Positions 27,271-36,944 of a stretch of 64,000 bases of DNA are shown piece after piece (position 1 is the stretch's first letter; the number at the start of each line of letters is the position of its first letter). Made by a program: the position numbers and the translations under genes. The notes under the pieces were generated by a model, which did no database searches, had not been told where the DNA came from, and saw only the letters and a program-made list of their open reading frames with translations. Location of the stretch: NCBI RefSeq assembly GCF_002233755.1, contig NZ_NIFO01000001.1:1-64000 (forward strand), written 5' to 3'. This DNA comes from Acinetobacter piscicola (GTDB lineage: Bacteria; Pseudomonadota; Gammaproteobacteria; Pseudomonadales; Moraxellaceae).

Positions 27271-28263
27271 ATGTCTCAGGCAACTATGCAACACGTCATC
27301 ATTACAGAACCCGGTGGCGTAGATAAACTCGCTTATGAAACGGTTGCAATCCCGCAAGCAAAAGCGGATGAAGTCTTGGTCAAAGTACATGCATTTGGTA
27401 TTAACCGTCCTGATATTTTACAACGTCAAGGCTTATATCCAATGCCTAAAGGCGTGACCCCAGTACCAGGCTTAGAAGTTGCAGGAGTCGTGGAAGCCGT
27501 TGGTGCAGATGTTACCCAGTTTAAAGTCGGTGATAAAGTTTGTGGTTTAACCAATGGTGGTGGCTATGCAGAATACTGTGTCGTTCCGCAAAGTCAGACA
27601 TTAACCATTCCTGAAGGTGTGAGCTTTGTCCAAGCTGCGGCTATACCTGAAACATTTTTCACCGTTTGGGCAAATGTATTCCAAATGGCGAAAGCAAAAG
27701 CAGGTGAAACACTATTGGTACATGGTGGTGCAAGTGGGATTGGTACAACGGTACTGATGCTATGTAAAGCATTTGGAATCAAGACCTTTGCAACTGTGGG
27801 TTCAGATGAAAAGGTACAAGCCATCGTAGATTTAACTGATGCGATTAACTATAAAACTCAAGATTTTGAACAGGCGATCCAAGAAAAAACCAACAATCAA
27901 GGTGTTGATATTATTCTCGATATGGTCGGTGCACCGTATTTAGAAAAGAACTTAAGCTTACTTCGCCGTGATGGACGTTTGGTTTATATCGCATTCTTAG
28001 CAGGTGCAAAAGCCAAAGAGATTTCACTCGGTCAAATTATGATGAAGCGATTGACCATCACTGGCTCGACCATGCGTGCAAGAACGACGACGGAAAAAGC
28101 TGAAATTGCGCAGGGCATACAACAACAAGTTGCTCCACTTTGGGCAAAAGGTGAATGTTTGCCGATGATCTATAAAACCTTTAAATTCGATCAAATCCAA
28201 GACGCGCATGCGATTATGGATACAGGTGAACATATTGGTAAAGTGGTGGTTGAAGTGATTTAA
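27271..28263 (+). CDS. NAD(P)H quinone oxidoreductase (PIG3/QorA-type)
   Basis: A 330-residue zinc-free medium-chain dehydrogenase. The GroES-like N-terminal domain (AFGINRPDILQRQGLYPMP) lacks the zinc cysteines. The nucleotide-binding motif is LLVHGGASGIGTTVLMLCKA (about 150-169), typical of the TP53I3/QorA group, which reduces quinones with NADPH. VCGLTNGGGYAEYCVVP is the usual hinge. Start ATG follows AGGAGCG. It is a single-gene unit flanked by the darTG terminator and its own terminator. Confidence 0.88.
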   Translation: MSQATMQHVIITEPGGVDKLAYETVAIPQAKADEVLVKVHAFGINRPDILQRQGLYPMPKGVTPVPGLEVAGVVEAVGADVTQFKVGDKVCGLTNGGGYAEYCVVPQSQTLTIPEGVSFVQAAAIPETFFTVWANVFQMAKAKAGETLLVHGGASGIGTTVLMLCKAFGIKTFATVGSDEKVQAIVDLTDAINYKTQDFEQAIQEKTNNQGVDIILDMVGAPYLEKNLSLLRRDGRLVYIAFLAGAKAKEISLGQIMMKRLTITGSTMRARTTTEKAEIAQGIQQQVAPLWAKGECLPMIYKTFKFDQIQDAHAIMDTGEHIGKVVVEVI

Positions 28264-28297
28264 ATACAATTTGTATTTTGTTGATATAACTATGAAT

Positions 28298-28333
28298 AAA
28301 CGCCTCTTTCTATTGAAATGAGGCGTTTATTTT
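28298..28333 (+). terminator. Terminator after the quinone oxidoreductase gene
   Basis: AAACGCCTC and GAGGCGTTT form a 9-bp stem with a 13-nt loop and a T-rich tail. A second small palindrome, aaatacaatttgtattt, overlaps the stop codon. Confidence 0.8.
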
Positions 28334-28392
28334 TAGCTTAAGAACGCTAGAGATTAAAACGGAAAATAAAAATTCAAACCCCAAGCTTAAAC

Positions 28393-29403
28393 CTAGAAAC
28401 CTTCTAATACAATTTTCCCAATACTCTTTCCACTTTCGATCAAGGTATGTGCTTTCACAATATTTTCAGCATTAATCACACCTAAATTCTCAGACAATGT
28501 GGTTTTAATTTTACCTTGTTCAACCAATTCAGCGAGGTGATTTAAAATTTGTCTTTGGCGTGGCATATCATGTGTTTGGAATGTAGAACGAGTAAACATA
28601 GATTCCCAATGAATTGCTACAGATTTGATTTTAAAAGGATTGATTACAAAATTGTCAGGGTCATCAATCAAGCCAAAGTGACCTTGTGGCGCAATTAAGC
28701 TAGCAATTGATTGGGTATAACCCGCAGTACCTGTAATTGAAAAAATATAATCAGGTAAACCAATATTCAAATCAAGTACTTGCTGTTCTAAGGGGTGGTG
28801 GTGATCGATAATATAATCCGCACCAATGGATTCTAACCATGCTTTGGACTCAGGACGTGAAGCAGTTGCAATGACTTTAAGATTGGTCAAAGCCTTTAAA
28901 AGTTGTACCGCAATTGAACCGACGCCACCCGCAGCACCAATCACTAAGATAACGGCATTCAAATCTGCAGCTTCTTGTACTTTTAAACGATCAAACAGCA
29001 TTTCCCATGCCGTAATTGACGTTAAAGGCAGGGCAGCAGCTTCTGCATCGCTTAATGTTTTTGGCTTGTGTCCAACGATTCTTTCATCGACCAATTGAAA
29101 CTCTGCATAAGAACCACTGCGTTGATTCGAGCCTGCATAAAAGACTTCGTCGCCGACTTTGAAGTGCTGAACTTGTTCACCTACAGCCCTTACAATACCA
29201 ACTGCATCATGCCCTAAAATTTTCCATGTTTCATTTTCACTTGAAGTACGTTGACGCATTTTAATATCGACAGGATTAACCGAAATGGCTTTCACTTCAA
29301 CCAAAAGATCGTGTCCAGTTGCAGCGGGTTTCTCTATTTCAATATCTGAAAAAACATTAGGTTGTGAAATAGGTAAAGGTTTCTTGTAGGCAACTGCTTT
29401 CAT
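28393..29403 (-). CDS. Zinc-type alcohol dehydrogenase-like / quinone reductase family protein
   Basis: A 336-residue medium-chain dehydrogenase. Start MKAVAYKKPLPISQPN is the family N-terminus; KAISVNPVDIKMRQ is the GroES-like core without zinc ligands, and VILVIGAAGGVGSIAVQLLK (about 150) is the NADPH fold. The pattern matches the ZADH/quinone reductase subgroup often annotated as zinc-binding alcohol dehydrogenase family protein. ATG 29403 has GGAG 7 nt upstream, so the open frame beyond it is rejected. It converges on the other reductase gene, so the pair is not an operon. Substrate unknown. Confidence 0.85.
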   Translation of the reverse strand: MKAVAYKKPLPISQPNVFSDIEIEKPAATGHDLLVEVKAISVNPVDIKMRQRTSSENETWKILGHDAVGIVRAVGEQVQHFKVGDEVFYAGSNQRSGSYAEFQLVDERIVGHKPKTLSDAEAAALPLTSITAWEMLFDRLKVQEAADLNAVILVIGAAGGVGSIAVQLLKALTNLKVIATASRPESKAWLESIGADYIIDHHHPLEQQVLDLNIGLPDYIFSITGTAGYTQSIASLIAPQGHFGLIDDPDNFVINPFKIKSVAIHWESMFTRSTFQTHDMPRQRQILNHLAELVEQGKIKTTLSENLGVINAENIVKAHTLIESGKSIGKIVLEGF

Positions 29404-29717
29404 TCGATTTCTCCATTTTATCTTCTGATAAATGAATAGCAAAAATTGAATGACTTAGAAAGTACAGAATTGTGTATGCATACATTTTATGTGAAAAATA
29501 ATTGAATTTTTAGACAATGAAAACGCAATAGCTTGATTGAATAATTTCCATCTTTTGTCGCTTGTTTAATTCAAACTATTCGCTTTAAATTTTGATCAAT
29601 TGTTAGAGAGAAGAGCGCTTTATCTAGTCAGCGTAACATTATCTGTATTATCTCTGATTTAATTTTAAAATTATGCGAAAATAGTGCTTCTATTTATCTC
29701 ATTGTTTTAAGGCTCCC

Positions 29718-30230
29718 ATGACAGATTCTTCTTCATCATTAAGTGATATTGAAATTTTAGACGTTCTACAATCGATGAAATCGGATGAACTGGATGTCGA
29801 AGCACAAAAAATCATTCGTGATGGTGGAAAAGCAGGGCGTCAAGAAGCACATAAACGCGCTTTGGTTGCATTGCATGATAGCTTTGAAGAGAAGTTTGTT
29901 GAAGCTGTAACTTTGGCTTTAGATTTGAATGAAGCCCAAGCGAAAAAGATTCGTTATAAGAAAGACCGTATTCGAATTTTAAAAGTACGTGGTATCGATT
30001 ATTTAGCCATTGATGGCGCAGAAACAGCACAGGTTTTGTCACAAGTTGCGCAAGCAATCATTCGTGAAGATGCCACTGTAACACGTGATTTGCACAACAT
30101 TTTTCCTTTTTGGAAAGAGGGTTGGCCAATGGTTCAGTTCGATAGTGCTTATAAAATTTTAGCAGATGATATTTCAATTCATTATCAAGGCGTGCTTGAT
30201 CAATTGATTCATCTTTATGGTGGTAATTAA
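29718..30230 (+). CDS. Conserved-looking protein of unknown function, 170 aa
   Basis: I do not recognise a family. The protein is soluble and mixed helical: an acidic Ser-rich start (SSSSLSDIEILDVLQSMK), a charged helix (AGRQEAHKRALVALHDSFEEK), a basic segment KKIRYKKDRIRILKVRGIDY, and an aromatic C-terminal part (IFPFWKEGWPMVQFDSAYK). The basic segment could touch nucleic acid, but this is a guess. The ATG start follows AAGGCTCCC; codon use matches the neighbours. It ends at a bidirectional terminator shared with the transporter. Confidence 0.7.
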   Translation: MTDSSSSLSDIEILDVLQSMKSDELDVEAQKIIRDGGKAGRQEAHKRALVALHDSFEEKFVEAVTLALDLNEAQAKKIRYKKDRIRILKVRGIDYLAIDGAETAQVLSQVAQAIIREDATVTRDLHNIFPFWKEGWPMVQFDSAYKILADDISIHYQGVLDQLIHLYGGN

Positions 30231-30306
30231 GTTTTAGGTCAGGTATAAGCTGAGTTAGGAAGAATACGTCTAGTACTAAGCTTATTCTTGGACAAGACGC
30301 AAAGTC

Positions 30307-30335
30307 AAAAAAGCACCATTGAATGGTGCTTTTTA
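30307..30335. terminator. Bidirectional terminator
   Basis: AAAAGCACCATT and AATGGTGCTTTT form a 12-bp stem with almost no loop gap (GA shared), with A and T runs on the two sides. It lies between two converging genes. Confidence 0.85.
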
Positions 30336-30368
30336 CATATTATATTATCGATTCACATATCAAAGATA

Positions 30369-31712
30369 TTAAGAACCAAGTGTTGAATACAGTGGGAAAA
30401 TACCAAAAACTAAAGCTGTCGCTAACATCACTAAACAGGTCACAATTGCCCATTTGATTGCAAACTTTTGATGTTGCCCAAATTCAATACCTGCCAATCC
30501 ACACAATAAATAAGTTGACGGAACCAGTGGTGAGAGTAAATGTACAGGTTGACCTACAATTGAAGCTCGTGCCATTTCAACTGGAGTAATGCCGTAGTGG
30601 CTTGCTGCTTCAGATAAAATAGGTAGGACGCCATAATAGAATGCGTCATTTGACATAAAGAAGGTCAAAGGCATGCTCACAATGGCTGTAATTGGTGCTA
30701 AGTAAGGCCCCATGCTATCCGGAATAATCGCAACCAATTCCTTAGACATTGCATCGACCATACCTGTACCAGACAGAATGCCTGTGAAAATACCTGCGGC
30801 GAAAATAATACCAACAACGTTTAAGGCACTGCCTGCATGATGTGCAACCAAACTCTTTTGCATGTCGATATCTTTATAGTTCACAACCAATGCAATACAT
30901 AGGGCAACCATAAATAAAATCGGCATTGGCAATACGCCTTTTACAAGGCAAACCATCAATACGAGTGTTAATAAACCATTAAACCATCTTAAATGAGCAC
31001 GGTTTGCTTCTGGATTTGTCGAGATTTGAATATCATCACCATGACTAATATCAAGTTCAACAATACCTAAGCGTTTACGTTCCATACGACCATACATAAA
31101 GCCAAGGAAATACAACCAAATAATCGCAACGATCATTGGCAGAATCATCGGAACGAATACATCGCTTGGATCTACATGCAAAGCACTGGCAGCACGTGCG
31201 GTAGGGCCACCCCAAGGCGTTAGATTCATGATTCCACTTGCTAGCATCATTAAACATGCCATGATCAGTGGACTCATACCTAAGCGTTTGTAGAGCGGAA
31301 GCATTGCAGCAACACAGATCATATAAGTGGTTGAACCATCACCATCGAGTGAAACAATGATAGTAAGTGTGATTGTACCGATTACGACTTTAAGCGGATC
31401 GCCTTTTACCAATTTAAGGATGAATTTGACAGAAGGGTCAAATAAACCTGTATCAATCATGATGGCAAAGTAAAGAATAGCGAAAAGTAGCATGACCCCA
31501 GTAGGTGCAAGTTTTTTCACACCTTCGAGCATCATTTCGCCGAGTTCTTTGATTTCAATATGGGATAAGCTATCTACATAAAAGCTAAGACCGTAAGCTA
31601 TAAGCGAAAATAAAATAGGAATAAGAGTAAGCGCTGCAAGAGGAGTCATTCGTCTAGACATAATCAAGTACATAAAGCACAAGATCATGCCCAAACCTAA
31701 TACGGTTAACAT
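30369..31712 (-). CDS. CitMHS family citrate-metal:proton symporter
   Basis: A 447-residue polytopic inner-membrane protein with about 11-12 hydrophobic helices. It starts MLTVLGLGMILCFMYLIMSR and has VSLDGDGSTTYMICVAAMLP and LTPWGGPTARAASAL, which are hallmarks of the CitMHS group that imports citrate complexed with Mg2+ or Ca2+. The C-terminal half repeats a similar helix-break motif (MPLTFFMSNDAFYYGVLP). Imported citrate would feed the TCA enzymes at the other end of the window. An unusual inverted repeat lies about 250-300 bp upstream of its start. Confidence 0.88.
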   Translation of the reverse strand: MLTVLGLGMILCFMYLIMSRRMTPLAALTLIPILFSLIAYGLSFYVDSLSHIEIKELGEMMLEGVKKLAPTGVMLLFAILYFAIMIDTGLFDPSVKFILKLVKGDPLKVVIGTITLTIIVSLDGDGSTTYMICVAAMLPLYKRLGMSPLIMACLMMLASGIMNLTPWGGPTARAASALHVDPSDVFVPMILPMIVAIIWLYFLGFMYGRMERKRLGIVELDISHGDDIQISTNPEANRAHLRWFNGLLTLVLMVCLVKGVLPMPILFMVALCIALVVNYKDIDMQKSLVAHHAGSALNVVGIIFAAGIFTGILSGTGMVDAMSKELVAIIPDSMGPYLAPITAIVSMPLTFFMSNDAFYYGVLPILSEAASHYGITPVEMARASIVGQPVHLLSPLVPSTYLLCGLAGIEFGQHQKFAIKWAIVTCLVMLATALVFGIFPLYSTLGS

Positions 31713-31961
31713 GGTTCAATCCTTGAGTAAGACTTTTTACTATTGAAAGCCTTTGATGTTTTGGTACTGTGGGTATTGATAGATGCTAAAGATTTATGAG
31801 AGGAATTAAAATATATAAAAAAAAATATTGAAATGATGATTATTTTTTAAATAAATAGTGATTAATAAACATGGGCTTATATTCGGGTATAATTTTTAAC
31901 CCTAAATTGGTGCATATTTTTAAGTTATTGTTTTTAAAATATTTTATTTTTTTAAAAATTA

Positions 31962-32010
31962 ATTCATAAATTTTAGATATTTTTCATATTTCTAAAATTT
32001 ATATATGAAT
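31962..32010. repeat. 16-bp interrupted inverted repeat upstream of the citrate transporter
   Basis: ATTCA-TAAATTTTAGA pairs with TCTAAAATTTA-TATA-TGAAT: an 11-bp perfect inner arm plus 5 outer pairs with a 4-nt bulge, around a 13-nt loop. It may be an operator or a hairpin in a leader transcript. Confidence 0.55.
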
Positions 32011-32157
32011 GATCATTTGGGCTAAAGTAGCGTACTTATACTTAAGTCTTATATGGAGAGGTTTTTAGCCAGTTTTGTGGAGAGGATATAGTTATTACAA
32101 CGGTTTGAAAATGAGTGGACTGGTATGTTCTCTATTTAATTTTTTAGAGAAATTAAA

Positions 32158-32184
32158 AGACCAAACAATTTTTTTGTTTGGTCT
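32158..32184. terminator. Terminator after the CorC-type gene
   Basis: AGACCAAACAA and TTGTTTGGTCT form an 11-bp stem around five Ts. On the minus strand it is followed by TTTTAATTTC, so it suits the gene ending at 32226. Confidence 0.7.
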
Positions 32185-32225
32185 AGTTTTAAATACGCAA
32201 CAATGAATAAAAATGGAGTAAAAGT

Positions 32226-33548
32226 TTAAGATTCTTCTGGTGATTCAGGCTCAGGCCTTTCAAGTAAGCGTGTAACTAAAAGTTGGTCAATTTTAAAATG
32301 ATCGACATCAACCACTTCAAATTTATAACCACCAAAAATCACCGTATCCGCAGGTCTTGGAATTTTACGCAATTGATACATCATAAAACCAGCAAGCGTT
32401 TCATAGCTTTCTTCATCAGGCATTTCATCAATCGCTAAGGCATGTTTCATGTCTTCAATCGGTGTACTACCTTCAATCAACCATGAATTATTATCACGTT
32501 TAATAATTTGTAATTCTTCATCAATTGGCGTAACCCAATCACCCATTACAGTAATCATAATATCTGAAAGGGTAATCACACCAACAACGAGCGCGTATTC
32601 ATTGATGACAACAGCAAATTTTTCTTTAGTTGAACGAAAGCGGTCTAATAATTCAGAAAGCGTTAAGGTATCTGGGATGGTGAGAACAGTACGAATAGTA
32701 TTTTCATTTAATTGCAGTAAAGATTGATTATTAAGAATACGTACCAAAATATCTTTGGCGTCAATATAACCAATCACATCATCAATATTTTCACTACACA
32801 CTAAAAATTTAGAATATGGATATTCAGCCAATTTCTGACGAATACTGGCTTCAGATTCTTTGAGTGTAAAATACACTACATTTTCACGAGTAGTCATACT
32901 TGATGGAACATTACGTTCTTCAAGTTCAAATACATTTTCAATAAAATGATGTTCTTGCTTTTGTAAAACACCTGCTTGTGCACCAGCATCCATCACAGCA
33001 GAAATATCATCAAAGGTAATATTGTCTTCACGTGTAGTATTCACTTTAAATAAGCGAAACAACATATTGGCAATCGCATTGATAAACCATGCTAAAGGTT
33101 TACAAATCACGATAAAAATTTGAATAGGATTGATGACTGAAACAGCGATTTTTTCAGGTGCAATCATAGCCAAACGCTTTGGCATTAGATCTGCAAAAAG
33201 AATAAATAAAGAAGTCACTAAGGTGAATGAGAGCACGAAACTGATCGTTTCAGCCCAATCTCCGACATAGAAGCGAGAAACCAATTCAAAGAAATAGGGA
33301 CGAAATGCACCTTCACCTAAAATACCGCCAAGAATAGCAACAGCATTTAAGCCAATTTGAGAGGCAGCAAAAAAATTAGCTGAATTTTGCTGTAAGTCTA
33401 AAACTTTTTGAGCACGTTCATCACCTGATTCTGCAAGAATTTTGAGTTTAACTTTTCGCGCACCAGCAAGTGCAATTTCAGTTAAAGATAAAAAACCTGC
33501 TCCTGCAATGAGTATTGCGATGATTACGATATTCTGGAAGAGGCTCAC
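32226..33548 (-). CDS. HlyC/CorC family membrane protein (DUF21 + CBS pair + CorC)
   Basis: A 440-residue protein. The DUF21 membrane domain (CNNM-type) covers about residues 1-190 with four hydrophobic stretches, starting with IVIIAILIAGAGFLSLTEIA. Two CBS domains follow (about 205-330, with IDDVIGYIDAKDIL and VVGVITLSDIMITVMGDW), then a C-terminal CorC domain (NSWLIEGSTPIEDM and FMMYQLRKIPRPADTV). Such proteins are linked to Mg2+/Co2+ efflux or tolerance; the hemolysin label is historical. ATG 33548 is close to the divergent hairpin region. Single-gene unit. Confidence 0.9.
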   Translation of the reverse strand: MSLFQNIVIIAILIAGAGFLSLTEIALAGARKVKLKILAESGDERAQKVLDLQQNSANFFAASQIGLNAVAILGGILGEGAFRPYFFELVSRFYVGDWAETISFVLSFTLVTSLFILFADLMPKRLAMIAPEKIAVSVINPIQIFIVICKPLAWFINAIANMLFRLFKVNTTREDNITFDDISAVMDAGAQAGVLQKQEHHFIENVFELEERNVPSSMTTRENVVYFTLKESEASIRQKLAEYPYSKFLVCSENIDDVIGYIDAKDILVRILNNQSLLQLNENTIRTVLTIPDTLTLSELLDRFRSTKEKFAVVINEYALVVGVITLSDIMITVMGDWVTPIDEELQIIKRDNNSWLIEGSTPIEDMKHALAIDEMPDEESYETLAGFMMYQLRKIPRPADTVIFGGYKFEVVDVDHFKIDQLLVTRLLERPEPESPEES

Positions 33549-33616
33549 GAATCCACCTGTGGATCATCATTATAATGAGATATTATTGATACAATAACTT
33601 AACACATAAAAGGAGA

Positions 33617-33639
33617 CGGTAGTGAGTAACTCACCACCG
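33617..33639. terminator. Hairpin between CorC-type and LysR genes
   Basis: CGGTAGTGAGT pairs with ACTCACCACCG (one G-T pair) across a very short loop. It is placed after the LysR gene in its own direction but has only a weak T-tract, so terminator function is uncertain. Confidence 0.4.
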
Positions 33640-33689
33640 ACTTAAAATAAGTATAATCTTGAAATGATAAGAATTTAAGTAAATTTCTA

Positions 33690-34679
33690 TTAATACTGAG
33701 AAAAATGCGAATTATTTTGCATAAATTCACGATTTTCTTCTTCGATCATTTGACGAGCAACATAGAGGATTAATTGTCTTAACCAGCGATGCGCAGGGTG
33801 ATGATGAAGTAAAGGACACCATGCCATTTTTAATTCAAATTCAGGAATATAAAAAGGAGGATCTTTAATGAGTAAGTTTTGACTCTTCGCTTGTAAACGA
33901 GCAATACGTGTCGGTAATGTTGCAATCAAGTCAACATTGGATGCCAATAAAGCTGGCATTTGATAATGACGTGTAAAAACAGAAATTTTACGTTTTTGCC
34001 CAATACGCTCTAAAGCTTGATCAATCCATCCTAAACCTGCTTGTTTTTCAGGATTAACACCAAAACCTACGCCCATCCCTGTTTTAGATACCCAAATATG
34101 TTGTGCATCTAAATAGCTTTTTAGATTTAAATTGGTTGCAGCAGGGTGTTTGTTATTCAATAAACATGAAAAACTATCACGCCATACCAAAACCTGATGG
34201 AAGCTTTGTGGAATTTCATTGAAACGGTTAATCGCTAAATCAACTTTACCTTGTTCCATATCACGATAAGACACATCACTTGGCGTCAAGAAATCTAGAA
34301 CGACATTCGGTGCTTCAGAACGTAATGCTTTAACCAAGCGAGGAACTAAAGTCGCTTCCGCATAATCAGAGGTCATGATGCGGAAAACACGATTTGAGGT
34401 ATAAGGTCGAAATTCTGTGCGCGGTTCCAAAATCATAGACAAATCAGAAAGTGCATCACGAATACGAGGTTGTAATTCTAAAGCACGTTCTGTTGGAGTC
34501 ATTCCTTCAGATGAGCGAATCAAAAGTGGATCATTAAATAAATTACGTAAACGACGTAAAATATTACTCATTGCAGGCTGGGTAACGCCTAATTGCTCTG
34601 CTGCACGAGTTACATTTTTTTCGCGAAGAAGAACATCAAGGTAAATAAGAAGATTAAGGTCGACCCGCTCCAGATTCAT
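33690..34679 (-). CDS. LysR-type transcriptional regulator
   Basis: A 329-residue LysR protein. The DNA-binding winged helix occupies residues about 5-65 (VDLNLLIYLDVLLREKNVTRAAEQLGVTQPAMSNILRRL split over helices 1-3). The effector domain begins near 95 (RVFRIMTSDYAEATLVPRL) as in the NodD/LinR/NahR-like branch. It ends with a polar tail of about 30 residues. It is divergent from aceA with a 640-bp gap, so it might regulate aceA or itself; no operator can be assigned. Confidence 0.85.
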   Translation of the reverse strand: MNLERVDLNLLIYLDVLLREKNVTRAAEQLGVTQPAMSNILRRLRNLFNDPLLIRSSEGMTPTERALELQPRIRDALSDLSMILEPRTEFRPYTSNRVFRIMTSDYAEATLVPRLVKALRSEAPNVVLDFLTPSDVSYRDMEQGKVDLAINRFNEIPQSFHQVLVWRDSFSCLLNNKHPAATNLNLKSYLDAQHIWVSKTGMGVGFGVNPEKQAGLGWIDQALERIGQKRKISVFTRHYQMPALLASNVDLIATLPTRIARLQAKSQNLLIKDPPFYIPEFELKMAWCPLLHHHPAHRWLRQLILYVARQMIEEENREFMQNNSHFSQY

Positions 34680-35319
34680 AAAATAAATACCGAAAATAAA
34701 ATTATGAAATAATTTTGGATTATGCCATAAGGAAATGGTTTTGTGTGAAAAGCAGATGAAAAAAACGTCATGTTATTTTCAAAATTAAGTATTTAACTTG
34801 ATGTGAAATAGATAAGTTTTAAATTAAATTTCTTGCTCACATTTATAAAGGTTAAAGCTATTTTCTGCGATGACATAAGTGATCAAAATCTGCTGATGGA
34901 TGTATACGGTCGCGTGGTGATTTGAAATCGAATCGTTTAAAATTAATATTCACTGAGGTTTTTGCCATAATATCGTCAAAAAAAAGCTGATCAAGTTATT
35001 TTGTTACAAGCTCAGACTTAAGTCTAATGAATAAAAAAACAATACAATGCTTTATTTTTGATCAATTTATTAAAAATTTGAAACAAGTGAAATTGATAAA
35101 AAACAATTATTTATATTAATTTTATTTAATTATAATACAGCTTTGATCTGTATATTTTTTAAATAAATACTGAAAATTAACAGAGAATATTGGATTAATT
35201 GATGTAGTCAAACTAAGCTTATCCCATAACAACGAAGTGCGCTAAGTCTGAGCAATCAAATAGCGAGTGGATTTGGCCCTTCGATTGATGAAATCCTAAT
35301 ATTATTACAGGAAAATATC
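34680..35319. other. Long AT-rich region between lysR gene and aceA
   Basis: 640 bp without a convincing open frame. It contains the dyad atacag-N7-ctgtat (35135-35153), a possible operator or promoter region for aceA, and the aceA Shine-Dalgarno aggaa 8 nt before ATG. No structured RNA family is recognised. Confidence 0.45.
35135..35153 (+). promoter_or_regulatory. Small dyad upstream of aceA
   Basis: ATACAG and CTGTAT flank ctttgat, 165 bp before the aceA start. The spacing fits a dimeric repressor site. It overlaps ttgatc, a possible -35. Only the symmetry is seen; the binding protein is unknown. Confidence 0.3.
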
Positions 35320-36921
35320 ATGTCTACATATCAAACAGCGATTGATGCAATCCGCGAATTAAAAGCAAAATTCGGTAGCACTTGGCGCGATATCAGCCCA
35401 GAAGATGCTGCACGTATGCAAATGCAAAACCAATTCAAAACTGGTTTAGATATTGCTAAATATACAGCTGCGATTATGCGTCGTGATATGGCGGCTTATG
35501 ATGCTGATTCTAGCCAATATACTCAGTCTTTAGGCTGCTGGCATGGCTTTATCGCACAACAAAAAATGATTGCGAACAAAAAATACTTCGGTACAACTGA
35601 CCGTCGTTACATCTACCTTTCTGGTTGGATGGTTGCTGCACTTCGTTCAGAATTCGGTCCACTTCCTGACCAATCTATGCACGAAAAAACTTCTGTACCT
35701 GCGTTGATCGAAGAAATCTACACATTCTTACGTCAAGCTGATGCGAAAGAATTAAACGATTTGTTCCGTGCGCTTAAAAAAGCAAACGAAGCTGGTGATA
35801 CTGCTAAAGCTGCTGAAATCACTGCTCAAATCGATGGTTTCCAAACTCACGTTGTGCCAATTATTGCTGACATCGACGCTGGTTTCGGTAACGAAGAAGC
35901 GACTTACTTACTTGCTCGTAAAATGATCGAAGCTGGTGCTTGTGCGCTTCAAATTGAAAACCAAGTATCTGATGCTAAACAATGTGGTCACCAAGCTGGT
36001 AAAGTAACTGTTCCACATGAAGACTTCATCTCTAAAATCCATGCATTACGTTATGCATTCTTAGAAATGGGTGTTGATGATGGTATCATCGTTGCACGTA
36101 CTGACTCTGAAGGCGCTGACTTAACTCAAAAAATCCCAGTGGTTAAAGAGCCAGGTGACATCGCTTCTCAATACATCAGCTACTTAGATACAACTGAAAT
36201 TGACATTGCTGATGCTCAAGAAGATGAAATCTTGATCAAACGTGATGGTAAATTACACCGTCCTAAGCGTTTAGCTTCTGGCTTATATCAGTTCCGTGCT
36301 GACACTCAAATTGACCGTGTTGTACTTGACTGCGTATCTAGCTTACAAAATGGTGCTGACCTTCTTTGGATCGAAACTGCGACTCCAAACGTAGAAGAAA
36401 TCGCTCACATGGTTAACCGTGTACGTGAAACAGTTCCAAATGCTAAGCTTGTTTATAACAACAGCCCATCATTCAACTGGACTTTAAACTTCCGTCAACA
36501 AGCTTACGACCGTTGGGTTGCTGAAGGTAAAGACGTTTCTGCTTATGACCGTGCTAAATTAATGAGCGCTGAGTACGATGCGACTGAATTAGCTGCTGAT
36601 GCTGATGAAAAAGTACGTACATTCCAAGCAGATGCTTCTCGTGAAGCTGGTGTGTTCCATCACTTGATCACACTTCCAACTTACCATACAGCTGCTCTTT
36701 CTACACATGAGCTTGCTAAAGGTTACTTCGGTGACCAAGGTATGTTAGCTTATGTTGCTGGCGTTCAACGTAAAGAGATCCGTGGTACGATCGCATGTGT
36801 TAAACACCAAGCAATGGCTGGTTCTGACATCGGTGATGATCACAAAGAAATCTTCTCTGGTGACAACGCTCTTAAAGCGCACGATGATGCTAAAAACACA
36901 ATGAACCAATTCGGTGGTTAA
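35320..36921 (+). CDS. aceA: Isocitrate lyase
   Basis: Splits isocitrate to glyoxylate and succinate, the entry to the glyoxylate shunt used on acetate, fatty acids and alkanes. 533 residues, the longer type of isocitrate lyase seen in Acinetobacter. The active-site region is IENQVSDAKQCGHQAGK (the family usually has KKCGH; here KQCGH, with the catalytic Cys kept); DIDAGFGNEEATYLLARKM and NNSPSFNWTLNFR are further signatures. Codon use is strongly biased toward preferred codons, as expected for a highly expressed gene. ATG follows aggaa. A clear terminator follows. Confidence 0.95.
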   Translation: MSTYQTAIDAIRELKAKFGSTWRDISPEDAARMQMQNQFKTGLDIAKYTAAIMRRDMAAYDADSSQYTQSLGCWHGFIAQQKMIANKKYFGTTDRRYIYLSGWMVAALRSEFGPLPDQSMHEKTSVPALIEEIYTFLRQADAKELNDLFRALKKANEAGDTAKAAEITAQIDGFQTHVVPIIADIDAGFGNEEATYLLARKMIEAGACALQIENQVSDAKQCGHQAGKVTVPHEDFISKIHALRYAFLEMGVDDGIIVARTDSEGADLTQKIPVVKEPGDIASQYISYLDTTEIDIADAQEDEILIKRDGKLHRPKRLASGLYQFRADTQIDRVVLDCVSSLQNGADLLWIETATPNVEEIAHMVNRVRETVPNAKLVYNNSPSFNWTLNFRQQAYDRWVAEGKDVSAYDRAKLMSAEYDATELAADADEKVRTFQADASREAGVFHHLITLPTYHTAALSTHELAKGYFGDQGMLAYVAGVQRKEIRGTIACVKHQAMAGSDIGDDHKEIFSGDNALKAHDDAKNTMNQFGG

Positions 36922-36944
36922 TCCCTCCTGAATGATTCAAAAAG

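Larger units (their letters stand above)
31713..32225. other. Intergenic region with a large inverted repeat
   Basis: About 510 bp, very AT-rich, upstream of the citrate transporter and downstream of the CorC-type gene. It contains the inverted repeat at 31962-32010, the dyad gggt-N10-accc near 31894, and the terminator at 32158-32184. No open frame of interest is seen. Confidence 0.5.

Noticed and set aside
32226..33548. True hemolysin
   Set aside because: The DUF21-CBS-CorC layout points to a divalent cation transport protein; the hemolysin name is historical.
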